From Adiantum capillus-veneris (lineage: Eukaryota; Streptophyta; Polypodiopsida; Polypodiales; Pteridaceae): a stretch of 64,000 nucleotides of DNA. The position numbers were made by a program, and so were the translations under genes. The notes beneath the pieces were generated by a model. The model did no database searches, was not told the origin of the DNA, and worked only from the letters and a program-made list of their open reading frames with translations. The stretch spans positions 2,770,501 through 2,834,500 of the forward strand of contig CM043942.1 of the NCBI GenBank assembly GCA_014529385.2, read 5' to 3'. Of the stretch, positions 52,794-64,000 are shown piece by piece; within the stretch, counting starts at the first letter, position 1; every line of letters begins with the position of its first letter.

Positions 52794-53225
52794 ATGATGG
52801 AGCCAAGTTTTGGTCCCATATTTACAGGTGTTGAAGACCCTAAAGATTGGTTGGCAGATTTTGAATTATGGATGCTATTGATGCATATGTTGACGGATGC
52901 AAAAAAGATGAAAACGGTGCCACTGTTGATGCGTGGATGGGCAAAGATTTGGTACGATGATTTGAAAGGTGATGATCAAAGTTCATGGCAGCAGTTGTAG
53001 AGCAAGTTTCTAAAGCGGTTTATAAAGGTGGTCACTCCAGAGGAGGCTGGTGCAAAGCTGAAAGCGGCACGTCAAGACATAAGTGAAGATCTTTCCATTT
53101 TCCTTGAGAAATCTGAAGCCTGTTGGAAGCAGTTGGGTTAAAGGCAACCAATACTTGAAGTTGTCAAATTTTCTACAGTGCTTGCATCCAAAGATCAAAG
53201 AAAAGGTCGAATATAGTGCATACCT
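52794..53225 (+). pseudogene. gag remnant of the 46.5-57 kb element
   Basis: Starts at ATG 52794 (MMEPSFGPIF). The segments DPKDWLADFELW, MRGWAKIWYDDL, then after a TAG at 52998 FLKRFIKVVTPEEAG and LEKSEACWKQL follow the order of a retrotransposon gag domain. A second stop after KQLG and a third near 53215 close it. Capsid role in the family; dead here. Confidence 0.7.
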
Positions 53226-53657
53226 ATGATGATATGGTCTATTTAGCCAAAGTAAAGAGCAGAAAAGTGAAACGGAAGCTGGAGCTGGGCTTGCTTAGAC
53301 CTATGGATTATATGCCTATTGCGGCAATAGCGAGGAGTTCTATGGTTCAACCTAAGGCAGTGCCAATTGTTTAAAGTACAAAGCCTATTGAGGAAAGGAC
53401 CATGGTCAATCATGCTCCTTGGAGGTTTTCAGTTTGTAAAGTACTTGTGCCAGTGATGAGTGAACTCATCAATGCGGATAAGCCCCTTGTTGAAGTGAAT
53501 AAGTGTGCCAAAGACATAGAAGATGTTGGGATTCTAGAGTAGATTGAAGAGGTAGAGCCTATTCTTGTGGAAAGTTTGCATGATAAGGTAACAAAGTGTT
53601 GCTCAGTTGCAGATGGCGACAACTTGGAAGTAGATGGAGAGAGTGGGCAAAGCCTAG

Positions 53658-54077
53658 ATGAAGGTCAAGCATTTGGAGCAGCAAGCAGATGAAGATGATA
53701 ATACAAAGTCAACATGTAGTGTTGATAAAAATGAAGATACCAGTTTGAGTTTCTGGGAGACAAGCGAGGATGATAGAGCGGAGGAATCCACATCCTATGG
53801 CAATGAGATTGATTTTGATGAGACTATGTTGGTAAGGGTAAAGCTTCCTTATTATGTGTCTAATGATATGGTGATAGCCAATGTTCAAGAAGAGCAAGAT
53901 CGAGTGGAAAATCCTATTAAGGAGGATATGTTGTCAACGAGGGCATGTAAAGCTATGTTGGTGACCATGTTGATGGGAATTGCGGTGGCAAGTGTTGCTG
54001 CAGTACACATGGTTCGGAGATATGCGGAAAAGGGTAAGGTTACACTTATGGATAGCCAAGCTGGACTACCAAGTTGA
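53658..54077 (+). CDS. acidic frame with a hydrophobic segment, unrecognised
   Basis: A 139-codon frame in the internal region of the same element. The N-terminal two thirds are acidic and serine-rich. A hydrophobic helix-like stretch (AMLVTMLMGIAVASVAAV) lies near residues 108-125, followed by a short basic tail. This could be a membrane-anchored protein or chance. It lies where a gag C-terminus or an accessory frame would be. I cannot name it, and neighbouring frames are full of stops. Confidence 0.3.
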   Translation: MKVKHLEQQADEDDNTKSTCSVDKNEDTSLSFWETSEDDRAEESTSYGNEIDFDETMLVRVKLPYYVSNDMVIANVQEEQDRVENPIKEDMLSTRACKAMLVTMLMGIAVASVAAVHMVRRYAEKGKVTLMDSQAGLPS

Positions 54078-55764
54078 CAAGAGGGTGATGATAAAGCAAA
54101 AACCAAGGGGGTTGAGCATATTTCTCATGCTCATGCTAGATTGGAGGCTGATCAAAGAGAAGAGTAGCTGTTGTTGCCTTTGGATTGCCATGATGATACT
54201 ATGGATACATGCTTTTTCGATCAGGTATGCTGTGAGAGTTGGTTCGGGGTTTGATGATTTTGGGAAGGCTATGGATGAAGAGATGCAGGTGTTTGCTGAT
54301 AAAGCTCTAGCTAGGGTACAAATGATGTGATGGTTAGCCCCTCAATAGGTGGAGATTTCTTTAGATGAATAGTGTGCCATGGTTCTGCCAACGGAGGCCG
54401 ATGTGGAGGAGTGCTTGTGTCAACCACAATGCTTTTTGGATGAGGTTTCTTGCATGGAGGCCTCCAAATTTTTTGGTTGGGAGGGAGGGTATGATATATC
54501 AAACACATTTTTTTTGTGATGGTGAGTTTGATGCTGTTTGGTATGAAGTGGATGCTTGCTTTCCAATGGGTGCATGAAGTCCTGAAGGTATGCCATGGGA
54601 GGTCTACAAACATGATGGTCTATGTGATGGGGTGAAGAACCATGATATGCAGTTATAGGTGGATGGAAGGAACCAATGGCAGGTTTTTGATCCAGGGGGA
54701 AGCTATGTGATGTAGGGGGTGGGGCTACCCACTTAAATTTTGGCAGTAGTGTACATATAGTAGTGGTTTTTTTCGGTTTCCTAAAAGTGTTTGTTAGTTT
54801 TTGCAATTGGTAGAAGAATAAAGATTTTTTTCTGGTTGAACATGAATGTTCAACAAGGGGGTGGGGCAATGATGGTGCAACCAAAGTGTATCGACCCTAG
54901 CAGAGGGCACATGTAGTGATGTATATGCCTATAGATGTATGGAAGAGAGTTAGAGCTGATGTGGAGAGCCTTGGTAGGAAAGTGGCAGAAGAGATGTATG
55001 CATTATGTGGTTTTATAGGCCAAAAGGGTTCCGGATAGGGCTTGACAGGGTGGCAAGTGAAGAATGTCCGAGGTATTGGTTTTTGGCTTGGATATATAGA
55101 TCTTGAAGTGCTGAAGGAGCAGGTCCAAACGACTCTTCAAATAGGGCCATGATGTGAAAGATATGGACCTTTGAAGATGGGGATGATTGCAGATTTGAGA
55201 CGGATGGGGCACGTGATGCCAGGTAGTCCGAGCCTATTTGGAGCTGTGGGTGTGTAGTTCTTGATTTATGGAACCTACTGATCTTTTTAGTTCGGCAATC
55301 TGAGTCATGGCTAATCAAGATAGAAGGCTTTGAAGTTTTGCCGGGGGTCAGGTTTGTGCTAGTTTGTCTGCATCCAAAAATGTGCCAACAGAGGTTTTTG
55401 AAGCTCGGTGGAGTTTGCAACGGTAGTGCACAACACATGGGGCTAGCATGAAGTGACTGCTCATTAATCAGAGTCTTGAAGACCAAGATATAGCGGACTG
55501 AAGTTGGTAGTTGGTAGCGACCACATGATACCAAATGATTTTTTCCAATTTTGGACGACTCGGTTGACAAGCCCAGGAAGGTCAAGATGTTTCTGCAAGT
55601 GAGTTTTTTTGTCTCGATGATTGGATCTCGGTGCGGGGAATGGAAAGCAGAGGAAACATGTGATAATAACCTTTTTGTTGTTGTTTTTCAAAGGGGTTTT
55701 TTTGAGGTCTTATGGGACCTTTGGAGCTAGCTTAACGAGGCAGTTCTACGTGGTAGGTAGGTAA
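54078..55764. other. internal region of the gag element, no pol found
   Basis: Frames on both strands, such as minus 55585-55013, show no reverse transcriptase, RNase H or integrase motif. No clear polypurine tract precedes the right LTR. Confidence 0.5.
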
Positions 55765-57032
55765 AAATCCCACATAGTGGAATTGGGATTACAACTTGGT
55801 GTATATAGCCTAGGGTGTGACCCCTAATTAGGTATCAAGAGATGGGAGGGCTCATGGAGCTCGTGGCTTTGATGGCTATGGCACCGGGCGGGGCCGGCTC
55901 TGCATGAGCGGCCTATGGCCGAAGGTTTTGTGGGAGATGGTAGCACCCACTATCACCGTTAATGACGTCCGTTGGAAGTTGATGACATGGCACCCGGTTT
56001 GGATCTGGTTCACACACCCACATGGGCAAATCTTTTGAAGGGAAAGAGAGGGAGCAACGACAACGCCATCGTTGTCCGATCTGGTGGTGGTTCATGTGCT
56101 TAAGGGGAGGGGATATGCGGATCCGATCAAGGGGCAATTCTCACCCGAGGCGTCCACTAGGAAATATGTAAGATAGCACTTGCGAACAAAATAAGGGATT
56201 TATAATTAGGTACATTTATAGAAAAATGTACTTACATAAAGGGTTTTTTAACTAAGAAAGTGAAAATTTCATACATAAGGGCTAGTGTTTTAATAAAAAT
56301 GCATACATAGGGGTACATATAATACTTGAAAACATAAAGGTAAGGGATTATTTAAATACCTCTTGTTCGCATGTGCTATATGCAATTTTTACATAGTGGA
56401 CTCCCTAGGGGTTCTCATGGATTAAAAGTGGAAAGTCAATGTGGCATGCAAAGGTTGCTAAAATGAGTGTGCCACTTGTAGAAAATGCAAAAAAATGCTA
56501 AAAGAGGCTCCAGTTGGGTGTACGAACCAGGAAAAAACTCCCATTTTGATTTTTAAAAACCTTGTAAAACCCTATAAAAGGGTATTCCCACACAAATGTT
56601 AGCATCTTTAGCCAATTGGTTTCTTGAGAGAGCTTGGTGCATGTTTTAAAGAAAATAAGTCGGAGTTCACCATTGAATCTTGGCTGCTGTCGGTTCTCCC
56701 CTTCCCCCCTCTCCTCTGCATGTCTTTGCTTCTCTTTCCGGATTAGTGTGTGTCCGTGTGTTGCCCCCATGCCAATTTTCTTGTGGTGTGGTGCAAAGAG
56801 AGAGGAAAAAGGTGGTGTTTGGGTGCGTGTGTGATCATAGTAAGTTTTCGGTGTGCGTTCGTGCTACCTAACTAGTGTATGTGCTTCCATTGCCATGATG
56901 TGGTTGGTGTTTTGTGTGTGCAAATTTGAAATATTGAAGGTGATTATTAGTGGATAGGGATGATGTGAAAGCCCTAAGCTATAGAGAGGTGTTTTTGTGA
57001 GTGTTGGGTGTTTTCTCACTTTCCCATTTCTA
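55765..57032 (+). repeat. right LTR of the 46.5-57 kb element
   Basis: Matches the two separated parts of the left LTR. Contains a TATA-like CCTATAAAAGGG near 56572 and a MITE at 56144-56411. The ends are approximate. Confidence 0.7.
56144..56411. mobile_element. MITE, about 268 bp, copy 2
   Basis: Very similar to 21973-22243. Flanked by TTCTCA on both sides (56138-56143 and 56412-56417). Ends inverted: CCCGAGGCGTCCACTA against the complement of TAGTGGACTCCCTAGGGG. Confidence 0.8.
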
Positions 57033-57864
57033 GTGTCTTTTAGTTGTGTGATGGTCTAGCGACGACTTTTCTTGATGTTAGATCATATTTCTTGATTGTT
57101 GAAGGTATGTCTATGCTTCTCATGAAGTTTGGTGGCAAACCGACACTCCATTTGGCCGTGTGAGCGAAATGAAACTTTGCATGTACAAAGCCTAGATCAA
57201 TGTCATGTTTCGCTCTCTACTCGCGTCGATGCCATGATTAGTTTTTTGCATTATTGAACATGAAGAGCACATGGTAATGAGCCAAACTCTCATATCTCTC
57301 ACTGATCGATGTGATGTGGGCATCATAGAAATCCATAGAAGTTACGCGCGCTCTAGGTCTCTCAAGCTCTGTATGAGTGTGAATAGTGAAAGTGTGCTAG
57401 TAAGTGGGGTCAAAATATCTTATATCAAGAGTCTCAAAAACACTTACCACAAAATTTGACATGTGCTTCTATCTAAATGCACTTTAGGCTAAAAAATTTC
57501 TTGATTTGGACTCCGTTTACCCAATTTCCGAGAAATTTGTCATTTTTTTCAAAAATTGATCGGACTGGACTTTTTGCAATGTTCTCATAATTGCACCTTG
57601 ATACCATATATTTCCCTTGACTTTTTGATCACCCTTGCATTTTTCTTATGTTGTTACATCACCATCTCACCTACTTTCTCTATTTTTTCTTTGTTTTTAT
57701 GTTCAAAAAATTACAAAAATAAAAGAAAAATAGAAAATAAATTTCAAAAAATACCAATAAACCAAATTAATTAGGAAAACATTATAATACACTATATATA
57801 TTTATTTTTGATATTTTTGATCAGATTGCTCCAATTTATCATATTTTAGCTCAAAAAACTACTA

Positions 57865-57905
<41 letters not shown>

Positions 57906-59529
57906 CTAGAGGCTCATTTTTGAAATTTGTCCTCATATATCTCTACAATCAAGTTAGATAAGGGCATGAGTACTCTGGTTCACCAAAACGTTTGGCAATC
58001 AAACACCAGAAAACTTAAAAACATAGAAAATAATGCCCTTTTTTGCACTCTTTTATGCTTATTGTGGGTTCACATTGGTCATGCCTCCCCCTCTCCTATT
58101 TGGAGTCCTCCTAGATGATAGTGTATCGCCATAGGGTATCTATTGTGCATGGGTATCAACATTGTGCTAATGCAGGCCATGTAGTGCAGCCCTATATGCA
58201 TACTTAGTCAATGTATGAATAATTTAATGTTGTGCAAGAGGAGGGTTTAAGCAATAGGCTTATTGGCATCCGATGCTGAGGTTTCCTGGTTTGTCATTAC
58301 TTATATTAGAGCAATAAATTAATAAGCATTACAATTATTCTGCTCTTTGTTTAATTGACATTGGATGCTCTTGTGTAGCTAGTCCATCTTGCATCGTGGG
58401 ATTTGCACACAGGTCCAAATATGACGTATGCTTGGTATGTTGTTAAAGTATCCAAATCTAAGGTTGAATCTTTTGAGCTTGCCATAAGCTCTTGGATACC
58501 CAAATATTCTTCTCATTTTGTTTTGGTTGTTTGGGCTTTGGTTTTGGTTGGATCTAGGTGTTTATACTGAAGGGAGTTCCCTACCTTGTCTCTATGGAAT
58601 CCATAGCTGTTCTCGATTGACTTGCACTGCAATCAACTTCTTTGTACCCATATTTTTGTGATATATTGTGGGTTCAGTTTTTTGGGTTTATCATATGTCA
58701 ATTTAGAGGTGGCTTTGAGCATGATCTGCCAAAATTGGGCGACGTCATCCTTCTTGATCCATAACTATTTATGTGCTATTGCGGGCTGTGACATTGAATT
58801 TTTTTGTGGGTTTCCCTGACATATTCACTGGTATTTTTCCTTCGTTGGTCATAACTACCTTGGGTAGGACATATGCAAAAGTGATCTTCTTTGAATTGCT
58901 CTTTGGTATCCATTACTGAACGGTGGTAAGGAGGGGTTGTTACCCCTTATGTCTTGACTCCACTACCGATGGTTTATCAGATTTGGTGTAGCAAATGGAA
59001 CCACTCGGCTTTCCTTAGCATGTTGAATGTTGACTCTATTAGAGATCCAATCAATCTATACATTGTACTTTCTCTACCATGGTTGACGGAGAAATAACTG
59101 ATGTTGCACTGGCTTATCTTATGCGGATAGAAATGTTGTTAATTTGCACAAGTATAATTGTCCAACCTATTGCCTTGATTGAATGCTCTGATTTGAATGT
59201 CCTATTGTGCGGGTTGGAGCTTTTCCTCAAGTGCAGGTTGCTTCTACCACATAAAACTTATGCGGATAGACATATTGGTTAATTTGCACATGTATGATTG
59301 TCCAACCTATTTCCTTGATTGAATGCTCTGAATAGCTTTGAATGTCCTATTGTGTGGGTTGGAGCTTTTCCTCAAGTGCAGTTTGCTTCTATAATCTATA
59401 GGAAACACGATTTCCTTGAGCTGTAGGAATCTAGAAATGCATTTTCTTCCACTTGATTACTTCCAACCTTGACTTTGATTGTTGGATCCACCACATTATT
59501 TTCATCAAATTCTGTTACTTTGAGTACAT
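57033..59529. other. unassigned stretch, perhaps 3' region of the minus-strand Ty3 element
   Basis: No gene recognised. It holds an (AC)n tract at 57870-57904 and a 139-bp tandem duplication at 59118-59398. It lies downstream of the Ty3 pol remnant and could include its 3' LTR, but no partner is in the window. Confidence 0.4.
59118..59398. repeat. 139-bp tandem duplication
   Basis: CTTATGCGGATAG begins at 59118 and 59257, each followed by TTAATTTGCACANGTATNATTGTCC-like text and GGGTTGGAGCTTTTCCTC. About 90% alike by eye. Confidence 0.9.
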
Positions 59530-62500
59530 TGATCCATAGTGGTGGTCCTTGTTGGGGCCTTTGTCATAGAAGCTTCCTCTTCACCATTTTTTCCTTTGCT
59601 TCCACTGAGCTTCTTTGACTATTTGGTGCTTTTCTTCAGTCCTTTTCTTCTCTTCATGGATTTTTTGAAGCATATTATGGGTTAGTAGAAAATGATAATT
59701 TTTAAGCCTACATCCACTAATCCAATTATGCATTTCTTCTCCATCGAATGTAGCAAGCTTGATAGCCTCACTTGGTGATAGATATTTTATCACAAAGGGT
59801 CCCATCCCTTGATTTTTAGGTTTCCTTGCATGTTGTTTTAATGTATTAACCAGGACATAATCTCCTATTTTAAAATGCACATGCTTATCCAAAAACTTCT
59901 TTTGCCTTATTTTTTTTAGCGTAGATAGAAGCTGCATCTTTCAAGCGGAGCTCATCTAGCTTTTCAAGGTCATCTATTCTCAAAGACAATTCACCATTCC
60001 AATTGTTTAGCTACCCTTAGCGTTGGGATTAAAAACTCCATGTGAAAGATAACATTAAGACCAAACACCATGTTATATGGTGTTGTTCCAATAGATGTCT
60101 TATAAGCTACCATGTAAGCCCACAATGTAGAGTGTAACTTTTGATCCCAATTTGTCCTTGAATCAAATACTATTGTAGTCAATACAGTGTAGAGGGTTTT
60201 GTTTGTAGCTTCATCTGTCCATTTTCATGTGGATGGTATGGAGCAAACTTCTTATAAATTACCATGAATCTATCTAGAAGATTTTCAATAACTTCATTAA
60301 TGAAATGTGTGCCACGATTACTGACAAGTTTTATTAATAAACCATATCTAACAAAGACATGTTCATAGAGAAATTGTGCAACAGTCCTTGCATCCTCTTT
60401 TTATGTGGCTTTTGCTTTAGTCCATTTAGTGAGATATTCCGTGGCAACAATGACATATTGGACGTGAGTCCTATAAGCCAGAGGTGAAATCGGTCATACA
60501 AAGTCTATACCCAACTTAGCAAAAGCTCTGGCTCGCATCCTAGGCCTTAAGGGAATCTCATCCTTCTTTATTGTCACTTTGGTATGTTGACAAGCATCAC
60601 ATATTTTAACATATTCTTCAGCATCCATATGTAATGTGGGCCACCATATTCCCGTAGGTAAGACAATTTTTTCTATCTTATCCCCTAAGAAATGGCCTCT
60701 GCCTATTCCCCCGTGTGCGTGCTCTAAGATTGGTAAATACGTGCTCTTTGTTGCACATATCCTGAGCTAATTATCATTTCCTCTCTTATAGAGATGATTT
60801 TAAATCCATGTGAAGTCTCTAGCCTCTATTTCTATGGCCTTTAATGTGCTCTAGAGGTATTTTCAGGAAACGTTCTCATTGTTATGTGGTCAATTATATA
60901 TTGACTTCATTCTGATGCAATTGTCACCTAAAACAGTGTTGCATGTTCTATTGGTGGTGTAAATCTGCATGTAGCATAGTTAGTAACATACTCATGAACA
61001 TCAACGCACATATTTGACCAATAAACTCCTAGTTGTTTCAAGCACTCATATGTTTTGTTTGCAAGCAATGAAATTCCAAGTCTTGAACATGTGCTTCTAA
61101 AAGATAGCAGGCGTACTCTTCTGGGGGACTTATGCATAAATGTAAAATGTTGTTGAGTCTAAATGATACAAACGTTCATCAATTAATTGAAAATTCTTGG
61201 ATTGTCGAACTGTTTGTCATTTAAATTCTTGCTCAATCCCATTGAACACTCCTCCATAGGACAGTAAACTGACTATCTCCTGAGACCACTTGGGTACCAT
61301 TTCAACATTGAAAAGATATGCATCAAGGATGTCATCATCTACGCCTTTTGGAGTTTCTCCATTTGGAAATTTGGAAAGATGACCTACTCAAAGACGTGTC
61401 TTCCCCCTTTTTAACCACTACCATAAAATGAAACTCTAGCAATATGATAAACCATCATACAATTCTTCCGGCATTGTGTGGTTTGTTCCTCGTTTGTTCA
61501 CAAGGTATAAAAGGGCTTGATGGTAAGTGAAAAACAAAAAATGGTTTGCAAGGAGATAATGCCAAAATATCTTACATCATATATTATCCCTAGCCCTTCT
61601 CTCTCAATGGTAGTGTAGTTCTTTTTAGCACCGCTAAGTTGTCTGCTAGCATAAGAGATTGGGAGTCCATATTACCTTCTCTTGGGTGAGCCAAGATGCA
61701 TCCTGTAGCAAATGCTAAAGCATTAATATGAACATGAAAGATCTTTTCCCAATCTGGTGCTTTTTATAATGGAGACGATATGAGTGCTCCCTTCAACCTT
61801 TGAAATGACTCCACACTCCTCCGTCTATTCAAAGACTATTATAAGTATATACAGGGGTTGAGCAATGACTACATACATGTGTATGAATTTCATGTAATAA
61901 CCACAATGTCCCATAAAACACTGTACCTGATTTGCATTATTTGGTTTAGGCATCTTAACAATCACTTTTATCTTATCCAAATCCATAGATATGCCATTTT
62001 TAGAAACAATATGTCTCAAGATTCTACCTTGTCTAACCATGAATATGCACTTTTTTGGGTTAAGGCAGATCCTATACATCATGCATTTCTTGAATACTTT
62101 TTGGATGTGTTCTGTATGTTCATCCCTCAAGATAGAGCGTACACAAAGATCATCCATATGAATTTCCAAGAATATCCTCAAATATTCTTTAGAAGCATGT
62201 ACCATTAACCTATGGAATGTTGTAGGGGCATTAGTCAATCCAAACATCATGACTCTAAACTCATATATACCCCATTATGTGGAAACTTCCCTCTTACATT
62301 GATCCTCATGCACAATTGCAAGTTGGTTGTAGCCAGAGAATCCATCTAAGAAGGAATATTCTTGTTTGGAAAACGACTTGTTCTGGGACATGGTCAATGA
62401 TAGGTAGGGGATAATTGTCCCTTATTGTGTCTACATTAACCTTCTTTAAACTGACATACACTTGGAGTTTACCATTCTTCTTAGGCACTACCACAATGGG

Positions 62501-62850
62501 AGATACCTAGCTGGGCTGTGCTATCTTGTAGATGAAATCACCTTCCTTCAGTTTATCAATCTCTTCCTTGATGCGCTTAGCAAACGTATCATTATACCTG
62601 TATAATCTCTATCAGCTAGGCTTTGTATCAGGTTTTAATGGAATCGTGTGTTGGCCTATTATGAGATCTACTCCTTTTAGGTATTTATATGACCAAACAA
62701 ACACGTCCTTGTACTCCTTGAGAAGACTTACGAACTTCTCTTCCTCTTTTGTACTCAGATCAATTTCTATATAGACTGGCCTTGGCTCTTCTCTTGGTTT
62801 GGCCAAGTCTATCTTCTTTGCATCCTTTGGCTTGTCATATGACATCTTGT
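59530..62850 (-). pseudogene. Ty3/gypsy pol remnant (RT, RNase H, integrase)
   Basis: Order on the minus strand: a pre-RT segment (62845-62612, with VFVWSYKYLKGVD); RT motifs VVVPKKNGKLQVYV and DNYPLP (62494-62306); FGLTNAPTTFHRLM, HMDDL and GHIVSKNG-like text (62250-61825). A badly broken RNase H follows, then RLGISLLANKTYECLKQLGV (61137-60928), the zinc-binding HH-CC region (GRGHFLGDKI, CDACQ) near 60700-60560, the integrase core near 60500-60000, and an integrase C-terminal frame (59937-59581). The RT catalytic box is HMDD where the family has YMDD. Stops and shifts occur in every domain. The lineage is Ty3-like without a recognisable chromodomain. Confidence 0.85.
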
Positions 62851-63010
62851 CCTTTCACTCTTATATGGGATGTGTCATCACTATCTTCATGTCTTGGATA
62901 GTGAATTTTCTGAGTCGGAAGGCACACTCATTTTGTCATCATTTTTCTCAACCTCTTCTTCACCACTCTCTATTTCCATTGTCCACAATTTCCTTATGTT
63001 ACCATATACA

Positions 63011-63221
63011 TGTGGTAGTGATGTGTGTGAACACACTAGGACTGCCAGGGCATTTTTTTCCTCTTTAGGAGGTTTTTTACCCCGAGCATTGTATATACGC
63101 CCATCACTCTAGGGCTATTTATTTTTCCATTGCACTCTAAGTAACACACTCTCTATTGTGTGCCTTGAGCTTCCTTCGTCTTCTCCAAGCTGTGTGTTTC
63201 TCTGCAACCCTAATTCCAACA
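63011..63221 (+). repeat. Copia 5' LTR (211 bp)
   Basis: Starts TGTGGTAGTGATGTG and ends TTCCAACA. Lacks the 124-bp internal duplication found in the copy at 19301. Confidence 0.8.
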
Positions 63222-63223
63222 AT

Positions 63224-63235
63224 TGGTATCAGAAC
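63224..63235 (+). other. primer binding site, iMet type
   Basis: TGGTATCAGAAC, one base from the standard TGGTATCAGAGC, 2 nt after the LTR. Confidence 0.85.
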
Positions 63236-63566
63236 AGGTTGCGTCCTCCCTGGCTTAGTCGCCAGCTGCTCCAGTACACGCCTGCTCACTTTCTCCGATT
63301 TCAGTGAGCTTTGGCAAGCGTTCACAGGTCGACAAATATTTCGGGGTAGCTCGTAGAGCTTGGTCTGCTCAGATTTTTGATTTGGGCTCATTTCAGCCTC
63401 CGTTTCCACTACAAGTAGTGCTGCACGGGCTATTTCTTCATTTTGTGCAGAGTTTATGTTAGTGCCATTTTTTGCATAACAGATGCCTTATAGTCTTCTA
63501 CGGTTTGTGCTATATAGCACTGGTTGTTCCCGCTCCATTTCTCCTATTTTCGTGCAACATTTACAA

Positions 63567-64000
63567 TGGCTGACAACAAGAACACAGATGTGTTCAAGAT
63601 GTTTGCTGTGCTGAGGACAGGTTCGATAGGGACAATTACCCTATGTGGGCTTATATGATGCAACATGTTCTTGTGTCAAAGGGCGTCTGGAACATTGTGC
63701 AGGGCATTGATGTACGTCCTGGTTCTGAGGATGTAGGCGATGTTGAGAATGTTGCAGGTCTTGCTGCAAGGATTACTGCTGTTAGAGTTGTTTTGCCTAC
63801 GGCAAAACAAGCTCGTTGGGATGTTAAGGATGCGTAGGCTCATGCATTGATTGCGTTGTCTGTGAAGCGTACCATTGTTCCTCACATCCGTTCAGCAAAA
63901 GCTGCAAAACAGGCCTGGGATATTTTGGCTGGTCTTTATGCAAGTCGCAATGAGGCTAAAATTGCTTTGTTGCGTAAAGAGCTAGAGTCGAAGATTATGC
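63567..64000 (+). pseudogene. Copia gag (UBN2-type), truncated by the window edge
   Basis: ATG at 63567 (MADNKNTDVFKMF). A frameshift lies near 63620, after which the reading DNYPMWAYMMQHVLVSKGVW and AHALIALSVKRTIVPHI matches Copia gag. A TAG at about 63836 interrupts the second frame. The protein would coat element RNA; the breaks make it non-functional in this copy. Confidence 0.85.

Larger units (their letters stand above)
46481..57032 (+). mobile_element. LTR element with gag but no visible pol; left LTR split by a nested element
   Basis: The left LTR consists of 46481-46833 plus 52534-52747, matching parts of the right LTR (about 55765-57032). A primer-like site at 52753 sets plus-strand orientation. 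The internal region (52748-55764) has a broken gag and an acidic frame but no reverse transcriptase or integrase. The right LTR carries a MITE. Part of the left LTR (about 730 bp relative to the right one, including the MITE) is missing at the nested insertion. No clear target duplication was found. Confidence 0.65.
63011..64000 (+). mobile_element. Copia element 5' end, second copy of the 19.3-kb family (runs off window)
   Basis: LTR 63011-63221, primer site at 63224, gag from 63567 to the window end. Shares LTR, leader and gag with 19301-20640. Both copies are also preceded by the same ten bases, ACCATATACA, so the LTR may begin earlier or the target may be favoured. Confidence 0.85.

Overview
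The window is plant nuclear DNA, almost entirely a graveyard of nested retrotransposons around one convincing host gene. The host gene is an intronless PLS-class pentatricopeptide-repeat (PPR) protein at 31615-34035. Plant-type Copia and Ty3 elements, LINE remnants, MITEs, tRNA-Asp and tRNA-iMet primer sites and many long (GA)n tracts all fit a large plant genome. The PPR style and the repeat load suggest a seed-free vascular plant such as a fern, but that is an inference with low confidence. I see no rRNA, tRNA, CRISPR or bacterial signals.

Region 1-15.1 kb. The best-preserved object is a complete, very young LTR element at 2892-12261 on the minus strand. It has 578/574-bp LTRs differing by three substitutions plus microsatellite length, a perfect 5-bp target duplication (CCTCA), a tRNA-Asp-type primer site and a polypurine tract. 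It carries one uninterrupted 1726-codon gag-protease frame and a second, unrecognised 143-codon frame, but no reverse transcriptase, RNase H or integrase. It is therefore a gag-only (TR-GAG-like) non-autonomous element with unusual features. It sits inside the coding region of an older gag-bearing element, which also holds a foldback element (about 13007-14227) built from 176-bp hairpin repeats.

Region 15.1-30.4 kb. This holds a decayed relative of the same gag, an LTR-like relic with a long (GA)n tract, a LINE 3' end, a deletion derivative of a Copia element (19301-21118), a MITE, and a complete but dead Copia element (22849-30344, target duplication CCCAA). The Copia element interrupts an unidentified open frame and holds another LTR element fragment in its own leader.

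Region 30.4-46.5 kb. A LINE zinc-binding fragment is followed by the PPR gene, a Ty3 deletion derivative with an LTR pair (34848-37745), a possible CACTA-type end, two Ty3 fragments in opposite orientation across a (GA)n tract, and a Copia gag with a stop codon in its zinc knuckle.

Region 46.5-57 kb. An element with gag but no visible pol has its left LTR split by a non-coding (LARD-like) LTR element (46834-52533). Its right LTR carries a second MITE copy.

Region 57-64 kb. A heavily mutated Ty3 pol on the minus strand is followed by the 5' end of a second copy of the 19.3-kb Copia family, which runs off the window.

The retroelements do not form a pathway together. The 9.4-kb gag-protease element would need pol enzymes from another element, and its intact frame and near-identical LTRs indicate recent movement.
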